A stretch of DNA of 64,000 nucleotides, from assembly GCF_009905545.1 (NCBI RefSeq), contig NZ_JAAALB010000030.1:1-64000 (forward strand). Reading direction: 5' to 3'. The notes beneath the pieces were generated by a model. That model was given only the letters and a program-made list of their open reading frames with translations. It did no database searches and was not told the origin of the DNA. Origin of the DNA: Cellulophaga sp. BC115SP (GTDB lineage: Bacteria > Bacteroidota > Bacteroidia > Cytophagales > Spirosomataceae). The translations under genes were made by a program, and so were the position numbers. Below, piece by piece: positions 56,101-63,968 of this stretch; the first letter of the stretch is position 1; each line of letters starts with the position of its first letter.

Positions 56101-56786
56101 ACTACTGATACTTCGGCAAGCATGCTGTTTTCAGGTGCAAGCGAAATGCTCAACTCACCTTTACCTTCAATGGTTACCTCTTGGGTTTTCATTCCAATAA
56201 ATGAAAATACCAAAGTGGCACCTTTGGGCGCATTGATACTAAAGCGACCTTGTGAGTCGGTGGTGGCACCATTATTTGTACCTTTTACTTTGACAGTAAC
56301 TCCTGGAAGAGCATCGCCAGTTTCTGAATCCACGACTTTTCCTTTAACAGGATCGGCGGCTGGGGCTTTTGTGAGACTGGTTTCGAGCATGGGTGTATTC
56401 ATTCCCGACTTCTCTTCTAGTCCGTTCGAAGCAGTCAGTACAATAGAATTATGCACCACTTTATAGCTCATGTTGAGAGGATTCAAGAAGCGGTTTAGGA
56501 CCGTTCTCAGGCTTTCATTGTTGGCAATAAGGCTCAGGTTATTTGCTTGGGTAAGTGTTTGCTTAGAACTAAAGATGAAAGAAACACCGGATTCTTTCTC
56601 TAATTCTTTCAACACACCCTTAATCGTGCTGTTCTTTACTGAAACAGTCACAGGTTTTGCCAAAACTTCTTGCGCGCTGGCATCTTTTGCATAAGATACC
56701 ACCATAAAGGCAATAGCTATGGCTAACTGAATGACAGTCATCTTCATGATTTTGAAAAATGTTGTCTTAATAAATTGTTTTTCCAT
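53166..56786 (-). CDS. SusC/RagA-type TonB-dependent receptor with N-terminal STN signalling domain (pectin locus)
   Basis: The 1206-residue receptor is about 150 residues longer than the other two SusC proteins. It carries an STN domain (about 43-115; VTVSVKNSTIKGVLKELEKE, LSLIANNESLRTVLNRFL) that contacts FecR in the periplasm. A CarboxypepD-like domain (about 145-225), a plug (SPLYVVDGFIVSS, AAATAIYGAQASNGVVVITTK) and the barrel follow, ending in the YTLGVNITF motif. It probably imports oligogalacturonides and reports occupancy to the FecR-sigma pair encoded upstream. Confidence 0.94.
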   Translation of the reverse strand: MEKQFIKTTFFKIMKMTVIQLAIAIAFMVVSYAKDASAQEVLAKPVTVSVKNSTIKGVLKELEKESGVSFIFSSKQTLTQANNLSLIANNESLRTVLNRFLNPLNMSYKVVHNSIVLTASNGLEEKSGMNTPMLETSLTKAPAADPVKGKVVDSETGDALPGVTVKVKGTNNGATTDSQGRFSINAPKGATLVFSFIGMKTQEVTIEGKGELSISLAPENSMLAEVSVVSDGYGVVKKTDNTGSVASMSSRDLKNIPITSAAQAMTGRMAGVSVVTTDGSPDADVVIRVRGGGSITQDNSPLYVVDGFIVSSIKDVPPSDIESINVLKDAAATAIYGAQASNGVVVITTKRPKAGRTTVSYNGFMQLKTLPSDRAYKVLSPYEYVLVNYERAKLRGTTDVANMEKFFGKYGDYDLYQGKKGTDWQKELFGAPRTTQSHNVSISGGTEMTTFSLSLTNNTDQGLLTGSGYTRNVINFKINQNISKKLKFDASARITNTVIDGAGTSGSAQLNIKDAVQTRPTNGIADALDIDLTTASSDDDFASFLLALVNPKKLVAQDWRKRTTQDYVLNAGLSWSIIKGLDFKTTLTSSKSYDKVLRYYGPLTSESFNNGSSLPIGEKTNYEINSLRWLNTLNYQMKGLGAHKLDFLLGHEVYSTGGNTSFLRGEDFRASITPEELFANMSFGRTDRQYTTENTDQNRVSGFGRINYQFKDRYLAALTFRADASSKFSAANRLGFFPAVALGWKLSETKLLKQMRDLDELKLRVSYGATGNDRIDATATQFLFEATTLRGPGFGNVDNVYYTPTGTTLYNPNLVWETTINQNVGLDFGFFKQRLVGSLDLYHNKTSNLLLQSAIPSSSGFTKQWNNVGSTSNRGVELSLTGYIIDKPEASFSVNLNFGINKAKVEALDGTQERFFQSNWASTDLRDQDDFYVKVGGTLGDVYGYVADGFYKIDDFSGYDAVAKKYILKDGVTNSTAITGNTSIRPGFMKLKDTNGDGVVNSLDRQVIGNTLPKAQGGFGFNGRYKNFDASIFFNWSYGNKIYNTGKIQYNQFRRVTYGNLTDMMSINNRFTYLDVDGKYTGTPGEIVTDLEQLRQLNANKTIWSPLGLSDAQAVISDWALEDGSFIRLNNLNIGYSIPKHLIAKLGMSQFRIYFTGNNLYLWSKYSGYDPEVSTTRSGYSGLTPGVDYSSFPRSRSYTLGVNITF

Positions 56787-56863
56787 AAATTTGCTTTGTA
56801 CGATTTGGTTGTGAAATCTACAATACCTCTAAAGGCATCTGGTAAATGCTCTTGGAGGCTTAC

Positions 56864-56900
56864 GGGCTTGAAGTGCTGGTAACACTTCAGGCCTTTTTTT
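56864..56900 (+). terminator. Hairpin with T run pointing against the operon
   Basis: GGCTTGAAGTG (56865-56875) pairs with CACTTCAGGCC (56883-56893), with TTTTTTT following on the plus strand only. It lies in the 247-nt gap between fecR and susC, both on the minus strand, and no plus-strand gene precedes it. It could end antisense transcription or act as a leader hairpin of the susC mRNA. Confidence 0.6.
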
Positions 56901-57033
56901 ATAGGTAGCTACTTTATTTAATCGATAGTCTTTATATGAATAAGAAATCATCTGGTAAATAATTTCTTGCTGGTCATCACACCAAGATTTTTCTTTTAAA
57001 TAAATCGCTAAAACGGACTATGATACTAATCTT

Positions 57034-58080
57034 TTATTGGCAACCGTCACCCAAGATGATAATTTCGTTGCCTTCAATCTGGTAAGTAGCACTAATTGAG
57101 CTACAGATAATGTCCATGATTACAGGAAGTCGTTGGTTTTTGAAATTCCCAAATAAGGTACATTTTCTTACAGCGGTGTTGGGTGTTCGAATTATGATTC
57201 CGTATTCATGCTCAATTTGTTCTATTACTTTATCTAAAATTATTTCGTCAAAACTTAGGGTAATAGGTTCCCAAATCTGCTTATGTGTATGTTGTTCAAT
57301 AGTGAAGTCGTGGGTTTCAACCGTATTTTCTTCTTTCTGAATAACTACTTGTTGTTGAGGAGTAATAATTACCTGATTGACTTTATCTTCATCTTCTTGG
57401 TAATTGACTCTCACTTTGCCCGTCACTACCGAAACTTCATATTTGTCTTTACTAGCCGTAGCCACCACATTAAAACTGGTACCTAGTACCATCACATTCA
57501 AGCCTTTATTTTTGACATGAAATGGCTGGTCTTTATTGGGCTTTACATCAAAAAATGCTTCCCCTTCGAGATATACCACACGAGTAGGTGCACCTTTGAC
57601 AATTTTATACATAATGCTCGTTGAAGGATTCAGCCAAACTTTACTTCCGTCTGGCAAGCTCACTTCCTGAATAGCTTTTCCTACATTGGTAACCGTTTCC
57701 CAAAGACTTTTTTCTTTAGTAGATAGTGTCGGAATTCCTACCAAACTTTCAATATCACCTTTCGATTGTGGTTGTGTGGCAATACCAATAATGATAGCAA
57801 TGACTGCTGCCGCTGTCGAAAGCATAAGCCAATTTTGTTTCCACCAATCTTTCCAAACTGAACTTTGCATTTCTTCCTCCTCTGCATCGGGAATGATACC
57901 ACGTTCGGCTTGTAAAGCTTCCCAAACCTTCTTTTCGATTTTGGGCAAATCTTCTTCCAAAGGCTCGATTTCGTCGAAAGCATTGTACCAATCTAAAAGT
58001 CTTTCTATTTCTTCAGGAGTATATTTTTCTCTGAGCGACTTGATGATATCGTCATCATCTTTGAATTCAGGATGGCTCAT
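57034..58080 (-). CDS. FecR family anti-sigma factor
   Basis: The 348-residue inner-membrane protein has a cytoplasmic sigma-binding N-terminus, one helix (about 85-105; WLMLSTAAAVIAIIIGIA), and a periplasmic FecR domain (EVSLPDGSKVWLNPSTSIMY, VYLEGEAFFDV, VLGTSFNV). A DUF4974-type end (about 270-345; LSFDEIILDKVIEQIEHEYG) contacts the STN domain of the receptor. It lies between the sigma gene (108 nt upstream) and the susC gene, the standard arrangement of trans-envelope signalling systems. Confidence 0.94.
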   Translation of the reverse strand: MSHPEFKDDDDIIKSLREKYTPEEIERLLDWYNAFDEIEPLEEDLPKIEKKVWEALQAERGIIPDAEEEEMQSSVWKDWWKQNWLMLSTAAAVIAIIIGIATQPQSKGDIESLVGIPTLSTKEKSLWETVTNVGKAIQEVSLPDGSKVWLNPSTSIMYKIVKGAPTRVVYLEGEAFFDVKPNKDQPFHVKNKGLNVMVLGTSFNVVATASKDKYEVSVVTGKVRVNYQEDEDKVNQVIITPQQQVVIQKEENTVETHDFTIEQHTHKQIWEPITLSFDEIILDKVIEQIEHEYGIIIRTPNTAVRKCTLFGNFKNQRLPVIMDIICSSISATYQIEGNEIIILGDGCQ

Positions 58081-58188
58081 GTTTTATTACTGTTTTTTAT
58101 CAATAAAGTCTTATCAACTCCTTACATCTATAAGTCGGTTCAGAAAAAGACTTCCACTACTCAAATGTGATTTTTTTTAAATATTTTT

Positions 58189-58776
58189 TTAAAAAAAGAA
58201 GAAAAGGATAGGAATCAGGGTATTAGGTGTCAAATATTCGGCCATGCCAGACTTCAAAAGTCGTAGTGCTTTGGCAATATGGTTTTCTACGGTATTCTCT
58301 GAGATACCTAGTTTTTGGGCAATTTCTTTTTGAGATAATCCCGCGCGACTCAACACAAATACCTCTCGGCATTTTTCAGGCAATATCATCAAATTTTCAT
58401 TATACACACGGAGGGCGTCGGAATAGAGTATATTTTCTTCTGTAGAATTATGCTCTTGGGGAACATAAACTTGATAATCGAGAAAGTTTTGGCGTACGGT
58501 ATCGTGGTCGAGTGCATCTAACACACGATACTTGACGCTCTTCATTAAGTAGTTAGGTAAATTATCTATGTTGGCTTTATGACGACTGATCCAAAGATTC
58601 AAAAATAAATCATGGATAATATCTTCAGTTTGCTGTTCATCGCAAAGACGACGCTTTACCAAAGCATATAATTTGGTAAAATATCGACGGTAAATTTCCT
58701 CAAAAGCTGCATCGCTATCCTCCATCAAAAGAGATAGTAACTCGGAATCGCTTGATGCCTTTAGAGGTCTGTACAT
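58189..58776 (-). CDS. RNA polymerase ECF-type sigma-70 factor
   Basis: The 195-residue protein has sigma region 2 (DAAFEEIYRRYFTKLYALV, DEQQTEDIIHDLFLNLW) and region 4 (ILPEKCREVFVLSRAGLSQKEIAQKLGISENTVENHI seen across about 135-172). It should transcribe the susC-susD-enzyme genes when FecR releases it. The C-terminus ends in four phenylalanines encoded by a homopolymer-rich stretch (58170-58200), so the exact end could vary by slippage or sequencing error. It is the first gene of the pectin locus. Confidence 0.94.
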   Translation of the reverse strand: MYRPLKASSDSELLSLLMEDSDAAFEEIYRRYFTKLYALVKRRLCDEQQTEDIIHDLFLNLWISRHKANIDNLPNYLMKSVKYRVLDALDHDTVRQNFLDYQVYVPQEHNSTEENILYSDALRVYNENLMILPEKCREVFVLSRAGLSQKEIAQKLGISENTVENHIAKALRLLKSGMAEYLTPNTLIPILFFFF

Positions 58777-58811
58777 AAGAAAAATAATATTTTATATTAA
58801 AAAACTACTTT

Positions 58812-58844
58812 CAAATGTAGGTTAATCACAAAGCATTCTCCAAA
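58812..58844 (-). promoter_or_regulatory. Candidate housekeeping promoter of the sigma-fecR genes
   Basis: On the minus strand, TTTG (58844-58841), 21 nt, then TACATTTG (58819-58812) fits the Bacteroidetes form and lies about 36 nt before the sigma start. Confidence 0.5.
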
Positions 58845-58901
58845 TATTACCATTGAATTATTTATGCAAACGTTCCCGATAACGTTTTCTTCTCAACAAT
58901 G

Positions 58902-60020
58902 TCAATTCGTTGTTCGGTTCGAATGACGTCTTTGGGTGAGTAATTTAACTCGTTGTATTTGCTTGGCAGTTTGGTATTTAAACTGATTGTGAAACAACAA
59001 CCAACCGCCCAAGGCTCCTAACAGACTCCCCAAAACAATGTCCAGTAATCGAAAAGTAAAAAGAAGATCCGTATTGTTGAAATAAGGATTGGCAACTTGG
59101 GTCAAAAAGATGGTCATGGGTGTAATAAAAATCACTGCCAATACATAATTCCGCACAATTAAGGTTTCAATAATGAACATTAAGGTAACTATACTCAAGC
59201 ACAAGGTTAGTGGTAGAAGTTGAAAATGTAATATCAGCCAACAAAGACCAAGCCCAAGAGTTGTGCCTAAAATTCGATGAATAATACGTTGTAGTACATG
59301 GCGACGGCTAATACCTTGCATAATTGCCAAACACGATATAGCAACCCAATAAGGGTTTTTCAATGCGAAAAAATGCCCTATGCCAAGCGATATAATCACA
59401 AAGCCACCCACCACCATCGATTGTACCAAATTATGGTAGCGCTGACGGCGAACAGTAATCGCTATCGTAACAGGAGGATGTGTTACTATCTTTTGCGTAT
59501 TGAGCAGTATCAAGCTGTAAATAAAAGTAATGGTACATGCCAACATGGTTCCCATGGCAATCAAACCAATTTTTTGAGGCATTTCGCTCCAGCCAAATGG
59601 CATACAGCTAGCCATTACAGCAATTAATAAAAAGAAGAAACTCCCTGGTGCTTTCAATTTAAAATGCCCCACTACCCAATGTACCAACGTAGCATAAATA
59701 CCCACTACCACCGTCGAAATCCATGGGTTAAAACTAAAGGCTATACCCACTGTAAACGATAATACCATCCCAAAAGAACAAACAATCATCGTAATCATTC
59801 GATTGGTTAAGGGCAAAGAGGGCATATACAAAATCACATGACCTCCCAAACAAACCAATAGTCCGTTGCTCAACTGCCCCAGATACAAACCCGAAAACAG
59901 GGCTACACTAGCACAAAAAGCCGCAATCAAAGGCATGTGCCATGGTCGCTCAGAATGTTTTAGCTCCACTAAGCTTTTGAGCTCAGTCTGCAAAAGGTCT
60001 TTGAAGGTAGTTTGCATCAT
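58902..60020 (-). CDS. FUSC family membrane protein (fusaric-acid-resistance-like)
   Basis: The 372-residue protein has about ten predicted helices in two sets separated by a basic cytoplasmic stretch (ITVRRQRYHNLVQS). This is the FUSC_2 layout, in which the second set contains NPYWVAISCLAIMQG, followed by RHVLQRIIHRILGTTLGLGL. Known FUSC/AaeB/YccS proteins are tied to export of aromatic acids or to membrane functions. This one is about half the length of AaeB and YccS, so it may act as a dimer or lack the soluble parts. It stands alone; the transported substance is unknown. Confidence 0.82.
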   Translation of the reverse strand: MMQTTFKDLLQTELKSLVELKHSERPWHMPLIAAFCASVALFSGLYLGQLSNGLLVCLGGHVILYMPSLPLTNRMITMIVCSFGMVLSFTVGIAFSFNPWISTVVVGIYATLVHWVVGHFKLKAPGSFFFLLIAVMASCMPFGWSEMPQKIGLIAMGTMLACTITFIYSLILLNTQKIVTHPPVTIAITVRRQRYHNLVQSMVVGGFVIISLGIGHFFALKNPYWVAISCLAIMQGISRRHVLQRIIHRILGTTLGLGLCWLILHFQLLPLTLCLSIVTLMFIIETLIVRNYVLAVIFITPMTIFLTQVANPYFNNTDLLFTFRLLDIVLGSLLGALGGWLLFHNQFKYQTAKQIQRVKLLTQRRHSNRTTN

Positions 60021-60202
60021 GACAGAAGTTGGGTCTTTTGAGAATTGTTTTACAAAAGAACATAATTCTTAAAAAGCTTAGTTTATGAATTATCCAAAAA
60101 ATCCCATCTTTCTTGAATTATTTCAAAAACAATCCAAAACAATTCAAAAAACACGAATCATTCAGAATTGCTTGAATGAGTGATTATCATTTCAGCAGTA
60201 GA

Positions 60203-60220
60203 GACGCAATGCTTTGCGTC
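60203..60220. repeat. GACGCAA small palindrome (REP-like), copy 3
   Basis: GACGCAATGCTTTGCGTC is identical to the copy at 31018-31035, including the preceding AGTAGA. It lies 32 nt before the hairpin repeat. Confidence 0.78.
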
Positions 60221-60252
60221 TTAAGCCAAGTAAAACCTAGCAAGTTTTCATC

Positions 60253-60290
60253 AAAAAAGCGGTCGAAAAACAATTTTCGACCGCTTTTTT
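60253..60290. repeat. GCGGTCGAAAA hairpin repeat, copy 3
   Basis: A perfect 17-bp stem with an ACAA loop and A6/T6 base lies in the gap between the beta-barrel gene stop (60427) and the FUSC start (60020), where it would terminate the beta-barrel transcript. Confidence 0.88.
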
Positions 60291-60320
60291 AATACTTTAT
60301 TTCAGGAAGATACATCTCCA

Positions 60321-60338
60321 GACGCAAGGCATTGCGTC
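60321..60338. repeat. GACGCAA small palindrome (REP-like), copy 4
   Basis: GACGCAAGGCATTGCGTC flanks hairpin copy 3 on its other side, so this locus has palindrome, hairpin, palindrome in order. The rest of 60021-60426 holds no gene. Confidence 0.75.
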
Positions 60339-60426
60339 GCTACAGGTGTAATTTCATACTAAAAATAATCCCTCATCCACTCAATTGGTACGGCTCATAT
60401 TCTTCTAAATAGAAAGTTTTCGGAAC

Positions 60427-61071
60427 CTATAAAATCTTCAATCCCAATGTTAATTGCCACAAATTACCTTTTTGTGTAAACTTCATGTCATTGGCAAATT
60501 GAGCTGATGTTACATCCGAAAGGCTACCCTCATATCTCACGTCTAACGAAAGTGCTCCAAGGTCTAACCCACCCCCAACTTGATAACCATACGAAGCTTT
60601 CTTGAAAGCATCTTCTGTTCCATTTTGAGTATAAGCCTTTATCGTTTCGTTCAAGGTAGCTCCTTTGCTCACATTAAACGATGCCAAAGGACCGCCATTA
60701 ATACGGAAAGGTCCCATTTTAAAACCTAACAATACAGGAATGTCGATATTGGTGTACTCAATATCTACAGTCTGTTTGTCCGCTGTACTTCCACCCTTCA
60801 AGATATTCAAGCTACCTCCTTTGGCTGAAAGCAAAAATTCAGGCTGGATGAAAACTTTGTTACCAATACGCATATATACACCGCCTACATAACCAGTTTT
60901 TGTGTCTAAGCTTTGTTGAAAATTTGCGCCAAGAGAATTCATGGTCAACTCATTTCCCAATTTCAATTGTGCTAGGTTTACACCACCTTTAATACCGAGT
61001 GTAAAGAACTGAGCTTTTGAAACCATTGTTAAAAGCATAAACAGGGCAAGGAATCCAAATGTCTTTTTCAT
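60427..61071 (-). CDS. Outer membrane beta-barrel protein (PorT / OMP_b-brl_2 type)
   Basis: The 214-residue protein has a signal peptide (ALFMLLTMVSKAQ) and alternating strands starting FFTLGIKGGVNLAQL, then VFIQPEFLLSAKGG, NIDIPVLLGFKMG and a final LWQLTLGLKIL that ends in a hydrophobic strand. It fits the small eight-strand-type porin-like barrels common in Bacteroidetes. The role is unknown. A -7-like TATACTTG, with one mismatch, lies about 105 nt upstream on its strand. Confidence 0.85.
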   Translation of the reverse strand: MKKTFGFLALFMLLTMVSKAQFFTLGIKGGVNLAQLKLGNELTMNSLGANFQQSLDTKTGYVGGVYMRIGNKVFIQPEFLLSAKGGSLNILKGGSTADKQTVDIEYTNIDIPVLLGFKMGPFRINGGPLASFNVSKGATLNETIKAYTQNGTEDAFKKASYGYQVGGGLDLGALSLDVRYEGSLSDVTSAQFANDMKFTQKGNLWQLTLGLKIL

Positions 61072-61432
61072 AAGTAAGTTTTATTTAAAGTTAATGTTGC
61101 GCGACTAGTGATAATCTTTGTAGTTGTTCAACTCAAACTGGGGAAATAACGATACCTGATGTGTCAGTGATACAAGTATAAATCATTTTTTTCGTATAAT
61201 TTCGTAAACGGTATCTTTGCATATATTTTTGAAATACCTCAAAACCTTAATTCATACGATAAGTTTTAAACACAAAAATTCATCCAATTTCGTAGAAAAT
61301 GATATTTATTTCCTGTGATAATTGTCCTGAATATTATCATGACAGCTAAAATTTGCTTGTCACCCATTTTGAAATCAATATTTATCTAATGGAGTAACTG
61401 TATTCATGATTTCGTTAGAAACACTTTTGAAC

Positions 61433-61500
61433 TTTTAGCTTACAGCATATTGCTTAGAGCCCAGAGCGGGCAAGATTGGTTTAATTTTGCTCACTAACTT
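61433..61500. repeat. Repeat of the ACTAACTT family, copy 4
   Basis: TTTTAGCTTACAGCATATTGC followed by AGAGCGGGCAAGA and TTTTGCTCACTAACTT matches the right part of copy 1 (21290-21345) and copy 2. It ends 14 nt before the radA start codon, so it would form part of the radA leader. In the rest of 61072-61513 only a TATCTTTG at 61212-61219 stands out as a possible -7 element. Confidence 0.65.
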
Positions 61501-61513
61501 ATACAATAATTTT

Positions 61514-62890
61514 ATGGCTAAGACTAAAACCTCTTTTTTTTGTCAGAATTGTGGACATCAAGCTCCTAAATGGTTGGGGCGCTGTCCATCATGTGGAGAA
61601 TGGAATACTTTTGTGGAGGAAGTCATCCAAAAAGAAGAACCTACCAAAGGCTCTTGGAAATCAAGTAGTTCGTTGAAAGTAGCCGCTAAACCGCGAGCAA
61701 TCCAAGAAATTAATTTCGAAGAACAACCTCGTATCAAAACCAAAGACCAAGAGTTAAACCGAGTTTTGGGCGGAGGCATAGTATTAGGCTCGTTGGTATT
61801 GATCGGTGGTGAGCCAGGCATTGGTAAATCTACGTTGATGCTTCAAATAGCCTTGACACTCAGCAATTATCGTGTATTGTATGTTTCGGGTGAAGAATCT
61901 GAGCAGCAAATCAAAATGCGTGCCGAGCGTTTGGCTCATAAAAGTGATAACTGCTATATTTTGACAGAAACCTCAACCCAAAATATCTTCAAACAAATTG
62001 AGCAATTTGAGCCAGATATTTTGATTATTGACTCTATCCAAACGCTCCAATCGTCTTTTATTGAAGCAGGTGCTGGTAGTATTTCACAGGTAAAAGAATG
62101 CGCTGCTGAGTTGATGAAATACGCCAAAGAATCAGGTACACCAGTATTTATGATTGGGCATATTACCAAAGATGGGGGCTTGGCAGGTCCAAAAGTATTG
62201 GAGCACATGGTCGATACCGTGCTACAATTCGAGGGTGATCGTCATTTGGCATATCGTATTTTACGTACCACCAAAAACCGTTTTGGAAGTACATCTGAAT
62301 TGGGAATTTATGAAATGTTGGAATCAGGTTTGAGAGAAGTAACGAATCCTTCAGAAATACTAATTTCACAACGAGACGAGGATTTTTCTGGTATCACTAT
62401 TGGTGCCATGTTAGAAGGAAATCGCCCTTTACTCATTGAAATTCAGTCGCTTGTTTCAATAGCCACCTACGGAACACCCCAACGAAGCTCAACAGGATTT
62501 GATGCCAAACGCTTGAATATGATTTTGGCAGTGCTTGAAAAACGAGGAGGTTTTAGACTTGGTAATCAAGATGTTTTCTTGAATATCGCTGGTGGACTCA
62601 AAGTTGAAGACCCAGCAATAGACTTGGCAGTTTGTACCTCTATTGTATCCTCTTATGAAGATATTAGTATTCCCAATACCGTTTGTTTTGCCGCAGAAGT
62701 TGGTTTGGGAGGCGAAGTCCGAGCAGTGAATAGAATCGAACAGCGTATTGCCGAAGCACAGAAATTAGGGTTTAAGGAAATCTGGATTTCGAAGTTCAAT
62801 GCCAAAGGCCTAAATGTAGATTCGTATGATATTAAGATTCGAATGGCTTCTAAATTAGAAGATGTATTTATACAAATTTTAAGAAAATAA
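61514..62890 (+). CDS. radA: DNA repair protein RadA
   Basis: The 458-residue protein acts in recombination by processing branched DNA. It has an N-terminal C4 zinc finger (Cys10, Cys13, Cys24, Cys27), a RecA-like ATPase with Walker A GGEPGIGKST, the RadA-specific KNRFGSTSELGIY motif, and a C-terminal Lon-protease-like domain. The start at 61514 gives MAKTKTSFFCQNCG. The start 9 codons earlier would lie inside the dispersed repeat at 61433-61500 and is unlikely. Confidence 0.97.
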   Translation: MAKTKTSFFCQNCGHQAPKWLGRCPSCGEWNTFVEEVIQKEEPTKGSWKSSSSLKVAAKPRAIQEINFEEQPRIKTKDQELNRVLGGGIVLGSLVLIGGEPGIGKSTLMLQIALTLSNYRVLYVSGEESEQQIKMRAERLAHKSDNCYILTETSTQNIFKQIEQFEPDILIIDSIQTLQSSFIEAGAGSISQVKECAAELMKYAKESGTPVFMIGHITKDGGLAGPKVLEHMVDTVLQFEGDRHLAYRILRTTKNRFGSTSELGIYEMLESGLREVTNPSEILISQRDEDFSGITIGAMLEGNRPLLIEIQSLVSIATYGTPQRSSTGFDAKRLNMILAVLEKRGGFRLGNQDVFLNIAGGLKVEDPAIDLAVCTSIVSSYEDISIPNTVCFAAEVGLGGEVRAVNRIEQRIAEAQKLGFKEIWISKFNAKGLNVDSYDIKIRMASKLEDVFIQILRK

Positions 62891-62896
62891 AGATTT

Positions 62897-62936
62897 AGGG
62901 ATAGGTGAAAATTACTTTTCACCTATCCCTTTTTTT
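62897..62936. terminator. Bidirectional terminator between radA and truA
   Basis: AGGGATAGGTGAAAA pairs perfectly with TTTTCACCTATCCCT around a 4-nt loop, followed by Ts on the plus strand. The truA stop lies at its edge (62935-62937). Confidence 0.92.
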
Positions 62937-63672
62937 ACAACTCATAATTCACTTCCATCAAAAACAAGCCTTGTGCTGGTACAGAGCGACCAGCATTTTG
63001 ACGATTTTTATCGGTAATAATTTTTTCAAAACCTTCTACACTCAACTTTCCTAAACCTACCTCCAACAAAGTGCCGACAATAGCACGTACCATTCCTCTC
63101 AAAAAACGATTGGCTTTGATATGGAAAACCAGTAAATCTTCTGATTCTTGAATCCACTCAGCCTCCATCATGGTACAATTGAAAGTTTTTACATCGGTAT
63201 GTAATTTACTGAAACATTCAAAATCTTCGTATTTAAACAAAATTTGAGCCGCTTCATTCATTTTAGGCACGTCCAAAGGCATTTCGAATTGGTAGACCAT
63301 GTTTTGATAAAAAGGCGATTTTCTTCTCAATATCCGATATTCATACTTTCGATAAGTAGCTTCGAAGCGACAATGAAAATCGTCTGGCACCAAATAAATC
63401 TGTTTTATAGAAATATTTTGAGATAAAATTTTATTTAATCTATATATTAGTTGCGAAATATCAGAAATTGGATTTTCTCGGTCAAACTGCGCCACTTGCG
63501 TATAGGCATGTACACCCGCGTCAGTGCGTGAACTTCCCATCAAACTGGTAGGTTCTTTCAGTAAAATGGTTAGTGCTTTTTCTATTTCTTCCTGAACTGT
63601 CAATGCATTGGGTTGTATTTGCCAACCTGCATAGTTAGTTCCTAAATACGCACATTCAATAAAATATCTCAT
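62935..63672 (-). CDS. truA: tRNA pseudouridine(38-40) synthase
   Basis: TruA converts uridines 38-40 of the tRNA anticodon arm to pseudouridine. The 245-residue protein has normal length, with YLGTNYAGWQIQP near the start, the catalytic aspartate in SSRTDAGVHAYTQVAQFD, the YEYRI stretch and NRFLRGMVRAIVG. It converges with radA and shares a terminator with it. Confidence 0.96.
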   Translation of the reverse strand: MRYFIECAYLGTNYAGWQIQPNALTVQEEIEKALTILLKEPTSLMGSSRTDAGVHAYTQVAQFDRENPISDISQLIYRLNKILSQNISIKQIYLVPDDFHCRFEATYRKYEYRILRRKSPFYQNMVYQFEMPLDVPKMNEAAQILFKYEDFECFSKLHTDVKTFNCTMMEAEWIQESEDLLVFHIKANRFLRGMVRAIVGTLLEVGLGKLSVEGFEKIITDKNRQNAGRSVPAQGLFLMEVNYEL

Positions 63673-63813
63673 ATCTATAATTTAGGATTATATCTATATT
63701 ATTTTTACATCACTTAATTTTTGAAACCAAAAATTAGCTATTTACATACCAAATAATAATTTTCACAACATTCTTAGATCTCATACCTCAGGCATCATAT
63801 ATATTTGTATTGA

Positions 63814-63901
63814 AAACTATATCTAATAGGTTAGTGATCAAATAATAGCAAGAAGCAATATGGCAAAGCTGTAAGGTACCTACCTTACAGCTTTCTTTTT
63901 T
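63814..63901 (+). ncRNA. Candidate small RNA ending in a strong terminator
   Basis: A TATATTTG -7-like element (63800-63807) is followed about 60 nt later by a 14-bp perfect hairpin (AAAGCTGTAAGGTA / TACCTTACAGCTTT, 63865-63894) and a CTTTTTT run. The only plus-strand frame inside is a four-codon ATG GCA AAG CTG TAA. No other plus-strand gene after radA could use this terminator, and radA has its own. It could also be the leader of a gene beyond the window. The rest of 63673-63813 shows nothing. Confidence 0.3.
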
Positions 63902-63935
63902 GGTAAAAATCTATCTTACGAAAGCTTGATTAAAC

Positions 63936-63968
63936 AAAAAGCCAAAGAACTAAGTCCTTCAGCTTTTT
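63936..63968 (-). terminator. Terminator of a minus-strand gene lying beyond the right edge
   Basis: On the minus strand, AAAAAGCTGAAGGA pairs with TTCTTTGGCTTTTT using G-U wobbles; read on the plus strand those pairs become A-C mismatches. A T-rich tail follows. This suggests that a gene on the minus strand ends just outside the window. Confidence 0.6.

Noticed and set aside
56122-56466. Plus-strand 114-codon frame
   Set aside because: It is antisense to the STN-bearing susC gene.
57686-58180. Plus-strand 164-codon frame
   Set aside because: It is antisense to fecR and runs into the homopolymer tract; Ser-rich composition is typical of an antisense shadow.
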